64,000 nucleotides of DNA from Usnea hakonensis (taxonomy: Eukaryota > Ascomycota > Lecanoromycetes > Lecanorales > Parmeliaceae), in assembly GCA_013423325.1 (NCBI GenBank), contig BLJB01000043.1:62001-126000 (forward strand), given 5' to 3'. Both the position numbers and the translations under genes were made by a program. This document shows, in pieces, positions 32,856 through 43,481 of this stretch. Each line of letters opens with the position of its first letter. Position 1 is the stretch's first letter. The notes beneath the pieces were generated by a model. It did not search any database and was not told where the DNA came from. It worked only from the letters and a program-made list of their open reading frames with translations.

Positions 32856-35127
32856 ATGTCTCTCCAAATATCAATTCCATCTATCTCTACAAATATGACT
32901 GACTCGGAAGCTTCCCAGACAAGCTGGATGCCTCTCATTCAGTCGTGTTTGTTCAATCAGGTAACGAGGAAGTACGGATCTGTTGTGCCAGATACCAAAT
33001 GTTCCATTATATATGGACCTGAGGTAAGCATACGAGATCCCACGAATGTGAAGGACTACTGGCTGATTGAAGTAGCCTGCGTTTTTCGAAGATGGTCAGA
33101 CCCTGGCGACAATACACTACCATGTGGACGCTTGCTTATGGAAAGGAGAAACTTTTATCGACGGTGCTACCTTTCTTGTCCCTTCCAAGATTCCAGAGGC
33201 GGGCTCGAAATGCTACTTCGTGGATCTAGACGACATCACGGGAGTATATCATGTGGTCCTTCGAAAACTTTCTCTTCGATCAACTCTGTCACTGGCCAGT
33301 CTGTCAGCACCTGAATTCTCGAGTCATGTTGCCGAGTTCTCGAGCGGAAAGATGACAATAGTGCCTCGAGTCAAATATTCTGCCTCGAAGTCAAAGGCTC
33401 GTAAGACATCATCTAGTCAGCAAGCAAATGATAGCCAGTCAAGCTTATCTAACTTTGCCAAATCCATACTTCGCGTCTTTCCATGGAATACGGCGGTTTC
33501 TACATCACTCGAAGCCGAAGCTTCCACCTGTGCTGCCCAGCCACGGAGCCCAGTGGAGACTATAATCAAAACACCGACGTCTGGCAGTTCCACTCCATCC
33601 CGCCGGTCAAGTGCCGGAAGCCAGGTTGGCGGGTTGTCCTCGTCGACAGCCCCTACTAGTCCTGCATCCCCGATATTCCCAACATTGCCAGAATGGAAAT
33701 CGGCATTGGCAAACCTACCGCAAGTTCCTATCGTGCAGGGGAAGCCTTCTTACTTAATTGGAGCACTGGGCTTGGAGCAATCAAAGCACCTTGATCCGGA
33801 GAAGACTTGTGATCCAAACATGGAAAATCTTGATCATCTTGATCTTGCCCTGGAAGCCACGTCAGAGCAGAGTCCCATGGCAGTGCCAATAAGCAAGGAG
33901 CACATTTCAGCAAGCGATGACTCTGATGTTGAGATTGCCATCGACGGCGCTTCGGGAAAGCTCTACCTGACGCCGAAGGTGAATGCTCCATCAGCGGTGG
34001 TGCAAATCAACTCGATTACTACTAACACGAAGTCAGCGACTGGAGCTGGCGCATTAACAGAAGATCAGCAGACGGGTGATGGTGTTGAGCAGCCAGCCAC
34101 ACTCCAACACATCGATTTGACCGCGGAGTTCAATCAGGGAGCTACTGATTTAGATGAAGTATATATATATAGCGGTCCATCGACGCAGACTCAAGACGGT
34201 CGAGATGAGATTCCGGTCCATCATTACAATGTGATCAATCAGCCTGTTTCCCGGGATTCTCGGAACCCCTCTGCAGTGTCATATTGGGCGACAATGGCGA
34301 GTTTCCACAAGAAGCCAATCATGGATGGTACCTGCCGGCAAGCAGTCGTACTATCGCAAGCGGTACGATGGGTGGATCCATGCTCTCTTTACGAAGGGGT
34401 GGAGATCCCTAATGACCTTTTATCAGGGGAGAATTCGACGGCTCTCAGGAACTTTCTGACTGGCCGGACGGCCATACAATACGAGCCTCGGGGGACTTGG
34501 ACCTCGGATATTTGTGATCCTGACCAAGAGAGACCGCAGATGATGAGCCAAGCATATCGTGAAGCAGTGGAGAATGCGTGTTTAACAGGATCTTTGTATC
34601 CAGGTCTACAGCGACCATACTTTATGTTGCCAGAAGACAGAGACGTCATTGTTAATGACGATGGCAGTGGGAGACCCTTCCCCTCTCAAGACCGAAAGAA
34701 CAAGAAGGGGTGGGAGAGCTTCGAAAGGCGCGGATACACGGGTCTACGCCTTGTAGATGACGGTACGAGGTCGTTCTATTCCTCCAAGGGCATGGAAGAA
34801 TCCAGGGCATGTGATGCCTTGGCAAAATACGAGACTACAAACATCGTCGTGGTCGACGGACCCTTTCAAGCCGGGCCCAACGACAATGCCCAAATTTTGG
34901 AGGAGGAAGTCGAAGAAAATGTCTCCGAGGCTGAGACCGAAATTCCCAACAACGAAGTCGTCGTTGAGCGGGAACCTATTCACTTCCAGAGCACGCTTCT
35001 GCTCGCGGAGGGATCAGCCGTCGTGAATCCCTCAATCAAGCCATCAGAAGACTCTGTGATGCAAACAACGTACTTCCTCTTCGTGATTGTTATCATTACG
35101 GCTCTCTTATGGCCTTATGTTGGGTAA
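32856..35127 (+). CDS. Tail-anchored protein of unknown function
   Basis: Exons 32856-33023 and 33076-35127 give 739 residues. The intron (GTAAGC...GAAGTAG) is in phase 0. Residues 1-170 look folded (DYWLIEV lies in the intron; exon 2 begins PAFFEDGQTLATIHYHVDACL). A Ser/Thr/Pro-rich segment follows near 175-310. An ordered region appears near 470-640 (AVVLSQAVRWVDPCSLYEGV, RDVIVNDDGSGRPFP). An acidic stretch precedes a single C-terminal hydrophobic helix (TTYFLFVIVIITALLWPYVG) at the extreme end, so insertion as a tail-anchored ER, mitochondrial or peroxisomal membrane protein is predicted. I recognise no family. Translation might start at 32895 (MTDSEASQTS). Confidence 0.78.
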
Positions 35128-35342
35128 GGTATCAGATAGAAGGGTCTCTGATACGTATTACATAAATAGTACTCTTATAGAAGCTGAGCCTCTCACATCG
35201 AACGACCAACAAGATGTCTAAGCGACGGAGATTTCTGGGAAGAATGAAATAGCTTCTTCGAAAGCCTGTTTGGCAACCTCATGCAGCCCAAGAGCCTGAG
35301 CGCAAACGTACCTCAGCCACTCTACCACAGCAAAGTCCCATT

Positions 35343-35772
35343 CTATAGCCACAGCGCCCCTTGAATACATATAAATACATACGCGCGCGCAGAAAACCCG
35401 CCAACAAAACAACAACTTGCGCCTATACCGCGGCGACGCAGAACACCGGCATCGTTCCGCGCAGAGAAGAAGCCTACGACGGTACCAACGGTGGAGCTCG
35501 AACCGGGATCAGGAGCCTCCTGCGTCCCGAGCTCTCCCCGCCGCATCTTCAGCCTGACAGTTAAGCGTCTAGCTATGTCCGCCCTCTGCTCTCCCAACCA
35601 CGACAATGGCAGTCACCTCACGGCCGAGATCATGCCGGCGTCGGCGCCAGAGAACGCCTCAGTGGAAGAAAGAATTGTCTCGGCGCAGGGTTACGTATAG
35701 GGACGGAGAGTTGATGATCGGATAAATGACAGTACCTTGCGGCCTTTGAAGGCCTGACTTGTGGCATCGTTG
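35343..35772 (-). CDS. Possible small spliced gene, ends uncertain
   Basis: Three minus-strand segments join well: up to 35736 (DATSQAFKGRK), 35657-35617 (AFSGADAGMISAV) and from 35553 down (RLKMRRGELGTQEAPDPGSS, then VVGFFSARNDAGVLRRRG). Both introns have good GT-AG borders and a TTAAC branch site, and the joined text reads as protein. Neither the start codon nor the 3' end could be settled: an ATG at 35767 is in another frame, and the frame runs to a stop at 35343 with a Cys/Phe-rich end that looks non-coding. No family was recognised. Confidence 0.3.
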
Positions 35773-35812
35773 TTTTTTGGGGGGTTGTGGGATGGTGGGA
35801 TGGTGAATTGGG

Positions 35813-35857
35813 GAGAGAGAGGGAGAGGGAGAGGGAGAGGGAGAGGGAGAGGGAGGC
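35813..35857. repeat. (GAGAGG)n purine repeat
   Basis: About seven units of a gagagg-like purine hexamer. Further purine repeats ((GGGA)n at 36353-36372, GA-rich at 36409-36434, (GGAA)n near 36686-36708) follow within 1 kb. Confidence 0.85.
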
Positions 35858-35924
35858 GAGTAGGTATAGGGAAGGAATGCTCGTAATGTCTTGCCTCGTC
35901 CTACCTCGTCCAGTCTCGTCTCGC

Positions 35925-36780
35925 AAATCTTATATACTCTTTCTTATGACTTTATCCATTCCACCCCCCTCCCCCTAAAAAAAAAAAAAAAAAAAAAAAN
36001 NAAAAAAAAAAAAAAAAAAAAGTCATCCGCCCTCCATCCCCCTCCCCCAACCGCCCATCCATCTCACAAAGAAAGCGCCACTCCCTCGCCTCGCCATAAA
36101 ACGTACCTACCCATTCCCAGCCCATCCCATCCCCAATCCCCAACCCAACACCAACCTCCCCCACCCCTTCCGATCCCAACGTCCGAAAAAACTCCACCTA
36201 GCTCCGTCTCCTTATCACTACCTTACACACCTAAACTAAACCAAAACAAAAAGCCCGCGGAACGTCTTCTTCTTCTAGTCAAACGTACCCACCTCACCCA
36301 CCCACCTCTATCAATAGAAAAGAAGAAGAACGAGAGATGGCGAAAGAGGGAGGGAGGGAGGGAGGGAGAAAAAGACGTTTACATTCTTTATATGTATTTA
36401 TATAGATATAGAGAGAGAGAGAAGAGAGAGAGAAGACATACATATTCAACAACGCGGGATACGGAACGGACGTGGTTCGGGGAACTTTTTTATACGAAGG
36501 AGGGAGGGACGGGATCGGAATGGGAGATGTGTGATGTGATGGGATGGGGGTTTGCTGGGGTTCTGTGTTTTTTTCTTTTTGTGTTGGTTGGGGTTTGTTT
36601 TGGGTGGGAGGGGGGGGGTGGGGATGGGATGGGATGGGATGGAGCTTGGGGGTGGAGATGGGCTTGTGGTTGAGGGAGGGGGAAGGAAGGAAGGAAGGAA
36701 GGAAGGAGTGGGGGAGTGGGGAGTGGGGAGTGGTGGAAGGGGGGGCGGGGGGGGAAATGGTGTCACGCACTTTAAAGTGG
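35925..36780. other. Second C-then-G skewed low-complexity island
   Basis: C/A-rich sequence from about 35960 to 36330 changes to G-rich sequence from about 36340 to 36770. Long frames here read as Pro-rich, Lys-rich or Gly-rich low complexity and are not accepted as genes. Confidence 0.65.
35977..36021. repeat. Poly-A tract with a two-base assembly gap
   Basis: Adenines from 35977 to 36021 with undetermined bases at 36000-36001. As with the poly-G gap, the unresolved length is artificial. Confidence 0.9.
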
Positions 36781-37615
36781 GTCTGGGAATCTAGAAGAGA
36801 AAGACGAGTGGAAGGATTTCTTCTTGGAAGAAGGAAAGGTTTATATAGATAGAAGATGTAGGTATGGAAAAGGAAAGGGTCTAGCTTGAATGACATTTCA
36901 AAGATAATGGAACGAATGTTTGTGCGATTTCCTGACTCTGTCATTCTTGATCTAAGAGCTAAATGTAGGCTTCTATGAAGGTAGCGAGCGTTGTATCAAT
37001 CTTGTTGTAATTGCTGTGTGTACAGCTTGCCCGAGGCGGAACGAAGGTGATGGTGGAGGTGCGTTGAGACTGGTTCAGAGCGAGAGAGCGAGAAAGGGGT
37101 CAATGTGTTTAGGTAGTAGGGAACTTATTCCGTTTGCTTGCTTGGTGGTCTTGCGTCTCGGTCATGCCATGGCTCCGAGTCGTCAGTGGTCAGTAGAATA
37201 GGAGCCGAATGCGCCTACTTTTCCATCTTGCCAGGAGCTCCATTGCCCCCAATTGCGAGATGTTCGAGAAGGGAGGCATTCAATGTCTTGGTTGTTGAAT
37301 CGCATGAAAAGCCAGTTCATTGCGAACAAGGATCGAAGACGGTTACACCCTTTTCATTCGCCAATTGCTGGGTGGTACACCTGAAGCTTAGAGCAGATAT
37401 TACATGGGCTTTGACTGGACTTCTTCCCGAAGTTGCATCCTCCATTGGTAACGACAACTCGTGAAAAGATCCTTGGAATCAGTACTCCGCATCTCAGCCT
37501 GCTATTGCTGCGGCAGCTCCATGCCGAATAATTGCATGGATGAAGTAGTCTGCCCTATCAGAGGGCTCCCGTGAGGTAGCATGGACGAAGATGCTCCAGA
37601 TGTCATGCTGGAGAA
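36781..37615. other. Intergenic region
   Basis: No supported gene; ordinary composition with only short open frames. It includes the 3' flank of the MobA-like gene. Confidence 0.5.
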
Positions 37616-38251
37616 TCAAATCGAAGCCTTCACTTCTTGCCTTGCGACCCTCATTGCAGTATCCCAGTCTTTGGGGGTGTTGGCACCAAAGACCCAATTT
37701 TCATCGTCAGGAGTCAGTATCTTGCCGTCCAACTCCTCAACAGTCATGCTAGGACCGCACTTCCCAGCGGCAACATTCTCTACTAGTCGCCCCAGTGCTT
37801 GAGGGCTCCAGATGCCAAGAAGAGGTTCCACAAAACCGTGCTGATTACCAAAGCAAGTCACAGGCGGGACGTACTCCTTTACCAACTGCTGTAAGGTACG
37901 TGCAGTTAACAGTGGGAAATCAGAGCCGACAATGAGCCAAGTGGCGGAAGGTGCACAGATGTGTGCTGCGATGAGACCGGCGGCAGGTCCTAAAGTGAGG
38001 CTGGAGGAATCGAAAATGGGCTCGACGTGCTTTGATATTTTGTGGGAACCGGCCAGATCCATATCTAACATTTGATCCTGATGGCGCAGGGAGATGTAGA
38101 AGGTGTCTGTCAAGGGGAAAGCGTTTATAAAATGTTCGAGGTAATGTTGATATGCGGGTCGTCCGTCAGCATGTGGCATGAGGTGAATTGGGGTTCCCAT
38201 GCGAGTGGAGGAGCCTCCAGCAACGAAGAGTGTCCGAATATTGAGTGCCAT
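37616..38251 (-). CDS. MobA-like NTP transferase domain protein
   Basis: A single exon of 211 residues. The N-terminus carries the nucleotidyltransferase signature LFVAGGSSTRMGT, followed by DGRPAYQHYLEHF. The metal-binding motif VGSDFPLL appears near residue 108, and GFVEPLLGIW near 146 matches the MobA substrate region. Bacterial MobA attaches GMP to molybdopterin, and related enzymes make other nucleotide-linked products. In MobA the RMG motif is followed by a conserved Lys (RMGxDK, or RMGTPKHL in fungal relatives as I recall them); here the position reads RMGTPIHL, with Ile. The compact intron-free form contrasts with most neighbours. Fungal molybdoenzymes normally do not use a dinucleotide cofactor, so the true substrate is open. 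Confidence 0.8.
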   Translation of the reverse strand: MALNIRTLFVAGGSSTRMGTPIHLMPHADGRPAYQHYLEHFINAFPLTDTFYISLRHQDQMLDMDLAGSHKISKHVEPIFDSSSLTLGPAAGLIAAHICAPSATWLIVGSDFPLLTARTLQQLVKEYVPPVTCFGNQHGFVEPLLGIWSPQALGRLVENVAAGKCGPSMTVEELDGKILTPDDENWVFGANTPKDWDTAMRVARQEVKASI

Positions 38252-39029
38252 TGCGGTCTCTGGTTCTGGGTCTGGTTCTGGGTCTGAAGCATCAAGGTTT
38301 GATGATTAGTTGCCATTTCAGCAAAAGACGAGTGGTTGCCTATGGCTATATGTTGGCCCCTGGCGACGTCATAGGAAGTGGAAAAGTGGCAGTGATACAT
38401 CCTTTAAAGCTACATTTACACTAAACCTTGCTGAGATGAAAAGGGTCCCGAGTACGAGTACATAGATGTGTGAGCCAGTGGGATGTCGACGGAGTTTATG
38501 TATGTACCAGTACCCTGAAGATTATCCTTCGGGGATCAACGGGGATCCGAACTGCCGGGTCATATACCCCACCCCCCAGACACCCAATCCAAATCCCCAG
38601 AAAGAGCCCCCCCTGTATAGCTCATACCCATAGAGTACTCTGTATACATCCTTGAGACATCAGTCCCCACATTCCATGTCATTTTGTTCAGATGAATTGA
38701 ATCCTCTACAGGTGCTATTACATCTGGTCTCAGGGACAGGGGAATGAGGGATATGTAGATGCTAGGGAGTATGCCCTAAGGGAGTGCGGGAACAAGAGTA
38801 AAGTCTTGAAGGGGGGGGGGAGGGAGGAGTAGGCGGGGAGAAAGCACGTAGCAGAAAAAAACAATCATTTCGCCAAATCTGAAGGGCTCATCGTGGTGCT
38901 GGCGATCGTATCGGTCAAAATCACGTCAAGACTGTACTCGATCTGTTTAGGTTCTTTGACCATTGCTACAATCCTCTTACATTGCCCCCCTTGTAACTGC
39001 CATGATCATTCATCCAAAACTTATCCCTC
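38252..39029. other. Intergenic region
   Basis: Holds the promoter of the MobA-like gene and a small C-rich (about 38550-38610) then G-rich (about 38740-38840) segment with a G-run near 38811-38821. No supported gene. Confidence 0.5.
38258..38287. repeat. 12-bp tandem repeat before the MobA-like start
   Basis: Two to two-and-a-half copies of ggttctgggtct lie just upstream of the start codon of the minus-strand MobA-like gene, thus in its leader. Confidence 0.75.
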
Positions 39030-39651
39030 TTACTCCGCCTTCTCGACCTCCTTCTGCTCCTTCTCCACCAACGCCTCCAACGCCTTCTGATTGGCCCCTA
39101 CCACCTCCCCGACCTTCTCTCCGCCGCGGAAGACCATGAACGTCGGCATGGCCCGCACGCCCAGCTCCTGCGCCACGTCGGGCACCTCGTCGACGTCGAG
39201 CTTGTAGAAGCGCGCAGAGGGGAAGTCGTTAGACATTGCGACAATTTTCGGGGCGATTTGTTTGCAGGGGCCGCACCAGGTGGCCATCTGTTTGTGGGAA
39301 ACGCGAGTTAGCGAGCGATGCTTTTTTGTTATGAGAATTATGGTATGATGCATAGGGGAGTCGCTAAGAGGAAAGGTAGGGGTGGTCAAGGTGGTGATGG
39401 ATGAATCAGAGTAGAAACGGAGCTTCGTAGTGGGAGGGGACGTACGCAGTCGAGGACCATCAAGGAGGGATCGGCGAGGGCGGCATCAAATTCTGCTTTA
39501 CTGGTTTGAGAACAACATGTTAGCTTTCAAGTAGGAAGCAGAATGGGCAAGGAATGAGTCAAAGGATAGGATAGATATATTAGGGTTCGGTATGTGTGGG
39601 TATGTCATACCTGGTAAGGTTGTGGACGCCTTTCTCGGTGCCTGTCGACAT
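39030..39651 (-). CDS. trx: Thioredoxin
   Basis: Exons 39651-39611, 39500-39446 and 39287-39030 give 117 residues. The fold is canonical: VLDCMATWCGPCKQIAP with the redox-active WCGPC, DVDEVPDVAQELGVRAMPTF with the cis-Pro, and GANQKALEALV. It reduces protein disulphides and receives electrons from thioredoxin reductase. A longer in-frame start at 39828 would add 59 residues rich in Arg, Thr and Phe and nearly free of acids until MSTGTEK, which looks like a mitochondrial presequence. The short start fits a cytosolic thioredoxin. Third codon positions change from C-rich at the start of the last exon to G-rich at its end. Confidence 0.93.
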
Positions 39652-39828
39652 CTTGGCTACTGTGGTTTGAAAGAAGTTGAAGTGATGTTTGTTAAAAGGC
39701 AAAGTGGTAGTTGGGATAGGATTTCTTGGTGCTTTTGTGAATGCCGTGGGGTGTCTTGTGACAAGGAGGAAGAGTCTCGAGGTTGGTCGAGTGAAGGATG
39801 CCAGAATGCCTGTCCCTTTTATACTCAA

Positions 39829-40820
39829 GGGGTGATAATAGATGTGTTGAGGGAATTGGTAAAGTAGAGTGAAGTAAAGTAAGCAAGAGAAGCAAGGGAA
39901 GGAAAGATGGGTGACGTTCTAATTCTAGAGCCCTGATGACGCACTTTGGTTGGTGTGGTCGGATTGATAATTACTTTACTATTGGCGCCACCAGTTATTA
40001 TAATCATTATAATAGGTCTGTGATGAGCTGATCGGGGATTAGTCATAACACTTCAGACAAATAAAACACATCTCCCAATCTTGACTGATTGAAGATTTGG
40101 AATTGTGAATTGTCGTAACCGACTCTTGTCTCTAGTACTTGTTGTACCGGTACTACTTTATATATCCATATATTTGCACTGTCGAGAAACGCTGACCAGA
40201 GGTACCTGAACCTCCTTCAAAGTAAAAGTACCCATCGAGATAATCTGCTGTTACGATTATCACCAGTCTAAGCCCGAGCCCGAGACGCAAGGCGGAGAGT
40301 TATCTTGCATTGGCGTCTACCATGTAATCTTCGGATGGCATTTATCCCCAACCTTATGCATCTTGGAAACTCAGTCCCGCATCGTCACGCACGTTGCAGT
40401 GGCTGCCAATCCATTTGATCCATTCTTTATCGTGTATGACAAATACTCCCCTCCTCCCGCTCCAAACTGGATACTTTTTAATCTAGACATCCCACCAAAT
40501 ACCTGAGGCAGCCTTGCAGCTTCCTCTCTCTCTCTAGACTGACCATCATCATCCAACCCCAGCCTTGGCTCAATCCCTCATCCACTCCAAAGGCGGTGTG
40601 AGGGTAAATGATGATGGTCTGGACGGTACCAACGCACCTCCAAGTCTTCGAATAACGAGCGAGAGTGCTGACCACCGTCGAAAAGGCGTCAGCGCCCAAA
40701 AGAAACAACATATTGGGGTATAGTAGCGAGCGAAGCCGTGTTTCATGTAGACTCCGATACACAAAGTGAATATAGGAAAACATTTTAGTGGGTCAAAAGT
40801 TATAGCATCCCCTCCTCTCT
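39829..40820. other. Intergenic region
   Basis: Contains the promoter of thioredoxin on its left and the 3' flank of the large disordered protein gene on its right. A 101-residue minus frame (40478-40783) has no recognisable family. Confidence 0.5.
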
Positions 40821-43481
40821 TCAGTCATCATCCGACTCCTGATGGTAGCCAAGCTTTGGCGACGGCATGACCGAAGTACTGCTTAGAGGACTACGCTCTC
40901 CGGACGAGGCTGACAGCCTCTTGCTAATGTCCGCCGATGACCTCGGTGGCAGATTTAAAAGCCTTGCGCTGCCGGCGCTGATGTGCCGAGCGTGCCCTTT
41001 GCCGATATCTACACTGGTTGCTCGCTGGATCGAAGGATACGCATTCTCCGGGCTCACTGGGGAGTCTCCTGATGGCGACGATTCTTCAGATTCCTCTGCA
41101 TTTTGGTACTCATTCAGGAGACCTTCTCTTGATTTTGCTCGTTTGCCAGGCGCTTGGCGCACGATTGTAGGGTGTTTTCCGACACCGCCGTGCCATGTGC
41201 CTTCTTCTTGAGCTAGAGCCGCCGGAGGCGGATGGAAGACAGATTCATCGTCACTGTCGCTACCCAAACGAGTTGTAGGACCCATATATGGCCGTCTCCT
41301 TTCAGGTATCTTGGGAGGTTCTTCATCCCGAGCGGGGGTAAGAGTCCCCATGTACTTCTCTTCTTCCGGAGTACCTACAACATCATCGTCCGATTGTCCG
41401 AGCTCTTGAAATGGTTCCTGGAAAGAGCCGCCGCTCTCGCGGAGAGGCTGAGGTTGGGACAATCTCTTGACAGGCTTGCCGGTAAGCCAAGAGCCTTCAG
41501 AGTCGACAGATGCCAGTGATTGAGAGAGGACCCCACTAGAAGGACCTTCTGGAGAGTTGGCACGGCCGCGGAGAGATGCGTGTCGACTCAAGGCCACTTC
41601 TTGCCGGAAAGCAGGGTGGATCTCGGATAAGGGCTGGCTAGAGGCTGCTGTAGCGCCGACAATGTCTGTACCACGTGACCCAGGAATATCTGGAAGCGGA
41701 GACTGTCTGATCATTTCCGGAGATTGCATGCGAGAGTCTGGTGGCGAGATGGGTAGTTCCGGAAGGTCTTCCTTGAATCGTGATTGGGTACGAATAGGAG
41801 TCCCTGATCTTTGCCTCGGTATTCTTGTAAACGCTGAGGGAGGCATCTGCCGTTGTATTGATTCTCTCGAGGTGTTTGAAAATTCGGAGCGAGCCACTCG
41901 TCCGCGATCAGCCGAGTCCCTCTTTGCTCTTGTGTCACTACGCCGGAATATGTTTCTCCAGCTGGTCGAGAAGCGGGCACTGGTATCTGAATCTCGGCGA
42001 TGATCTGGATCCAGGCGCTCGGGTATTTCGGGCGTATCTGCTGGCGCCAGCTCCGAAAATTGCGACAGGTTTGACGGCTCCTGAATGTGGCGTGTTGGAG
42101 AGGACGGCGGTGACATGCTGGCAGTAGAGAGTCGAACGGCTTTGGCGGTCTCGAGTACTGCATCGTCACGATCATCTGGTTCTGACGTTGGGTCTTCAAG
42201 GTGTGAGGTTGAAGTTCCTATGACTGGATCGTGGAACGGGTCCTCGGCGGGTAGATGCTCCCTCGAAGGATCTTTGAGCCATGATTCAGGTGTTTTCACG
42301 GCTTGATCTCTTGTAGGCTCTTGCAATGTAGTTGCCAAATTTGGGGCAGTAGAGGTCCCCCCTATGCCGAGGCCAATATCTTCCTCTTCCTTTTCCCTTT
42401 GCTCGGTTTTCCCATCACCACCATCCCCGTCTCTGCCTTCACGCTGTGCTTGCTTGCCAGCCCTTCTCTGAAGCCTTCGCTGCAGTTTCTCATAATCTGA
42501 CTTTCCCTTCTTCTCCAAACGCCGCTTTTCTCTCTCCATAAGCTCCCTTATACTGCCAGCATCCATATCGTCAGCCAGATCATCGACTCTTTTTTTGGAC
42601 CGCGTCGCTTCTTCTAGTATCATCGGCTGCTTGTCCTTCCTAGTAGATGCCCTCGATTGCTTCAAGCTGCTAGTTGCAGATCGTGGGTTCTCGGAATAAC
42701 GTATCGTAGGCCGTGGAGAGAGGGCGTCGAAAGCGCTGACCTTGAAAGCGTGCTGATCCGAGGTTACTGATAAAGCTGATTGCATGGACTCCGCCATGGG
42801 TAATGAGACCTCCGATGTTGGTCTGTCGAGATTACGAGTTAGCCCCCCTGGGATCTTCCTGCTGTCCCGGGCGAGTATGCCAGGGTTATGAGAAGTTGGA
42901 CGTTTTGGAATCGGTATCGGCGAACTCATTGCCTTGATCTCTTGTTCGCGAGCATGGTCATTTGCCTTCCTCTTGCTGGACTTTCGCCTTATGATTCCTC
43001 CCTGATCATTAGCGCTTCGTTTACCACTTAGTGTTGGTGGTGGCTGCATGATGCTGAACTTTTCCGGCTGTAAGCTAGTGGCCGACATTGGTTTTTGGAA
43101 GTAGTAGGAAGGTATATCGCCACGGTCCTGAGGGGGGTGTGAGGCTTGCTGGTTCGACTTGTTCGCGCCGCCCTTCTCGTTGAGCTCATCTTGTCTGTGC
43201 GCTTGGGGAATGGCAGGAACAGCAGGAATGACGTCGACCTTTTCCGACGTCTTCTTCGTAGGCGCATTAGGCTTTTGAAGTTTGCCCGATGAACTGCGCC
43301 GTCGGGTTTGGCTTTCCTTTCGACTGGGATTTCGTCCGAGTGATGCAGTACTTCGATCACTCGTTTCTTGAGTGGGAGCTTTCCTCGCGAGTTCGGATGG
43401 CGGGGACTTGGTCGCAGCCATTGTTGAAAGGTCTGTTAGTGTTGACTTCTTAGATTTGCGGCCAAAAGGCCAAATGGCCAT
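40821..43481 (-). CDS. Large intrinsically disordered fungal protein
   Basis: A single exon of 886 residues. The N-terminus MAIWPFGRKSKKST matches a set of filamentous-fungal hypothetical proteins that begin with a WPFRRKS-like motif. Almost the whole length is Ser/Pro/Arg-rich and predicted disordered, with many SP/TP and RxxS sites that suit phosphorylation. One ordered element is a charged coiled coil near 305-350 (IRELMEREKRRLEKKGK, KLQRRLQRRAGKQ). There is no enzyme motif and no membrane segment. The basic start could bind acidic membranes or nucleic acid, but this is inference. A scaffold or polarity role would fit the composition, and nothing in the sequence proves it. Confidence 0.85.
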   Translation of the reverse strand: MAIWPFGRKSKKSTLTDLSTMAATKSPPSELARKAPTQETSDRSTASLGRNPSRKESQTRRRSSSGKLQKPNAPTKKTSEKVDVIPAVPAIPQAHRQDELNEKGGANKSNQQASHPPQDRGDIPSYYFQKPMSATSLQPEKFSIMQPPPTLSGKRSANDQGGIIRRKSSKRKANDHAREQEIKAMSSPIPIPKRPTSHNPGILARDSRKIPGGLTRNLDRPTSEVSLPMAESMQSALSVTSDQHAFKVSAFDALSPRPTIRYSENPRSATSSLKQSRASTRKDKQPMILEEATRSKKRVDDLADDMDAGSIRELMEREKRRLEKKGKSDYEKLQRRLQRRAGKQAQREGRDGDGGDGKTEQREKEEEDIGLGIGGTSTAPNLATTLQEPTRDQAVKTPESWLKDPSREHLPAEDPFHDPVIGTSTSHLEDPTSEPDDRDDAVLETAKAVRLSTASMSPPSSPTRHIQEPSNLSQFSELAPADTPEIPERLDPDHRRDSDTSARFSTSWRNIFRRSDTRAKRDSADRGRVARSEFSNTSRESIQRQMPPSAFTRIPRQRSGTPIRTQSRFKEDLPELPISPPDSRMQSPEMIRQSPLPDIPGSRGTDIVGATAASSQPLSEIHPAFRQEVALSRHASLRGRANSPEGPSSGVLSQSLASVDSEGSWLTGKPVKRLSQPQPLRESGGSFQEPFQELGQSDDDVVGTPEEEKYMGTLTPARDEEPPKIPERRRPYMGPTTRLGSDSDDESVFHPPPAALAQEEGTWHGGVGKHPTIVRQAPGKRAKSREGLLNEYQNAEESEESSPSGDSPVSPENAYPSIQRATSVDIGKGHARHISAGSARLLNLPPRSSADISKRLSASSGERSPLSSTSVMPSPKLGYHQESDDD

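Noticed and set aside
35480..35530. tRNA-like ggttcgagctcc box on the minus strand
   Set aside because: Stem and loop lengths do not give a T-arm, and no acceptor stem or anticodon arm can be drawn.
36294..36944. 216-residue Pro/Ser-rich minus-strand frame
   Set aside because: Low-complexity reading of a G-rich island, with parallel open frames on the other strand.
41711..42199. Long frames opposite and beside the disordered protein gene
   Set aside because: Shadow frames of an 886-codon gene; no recognised product.
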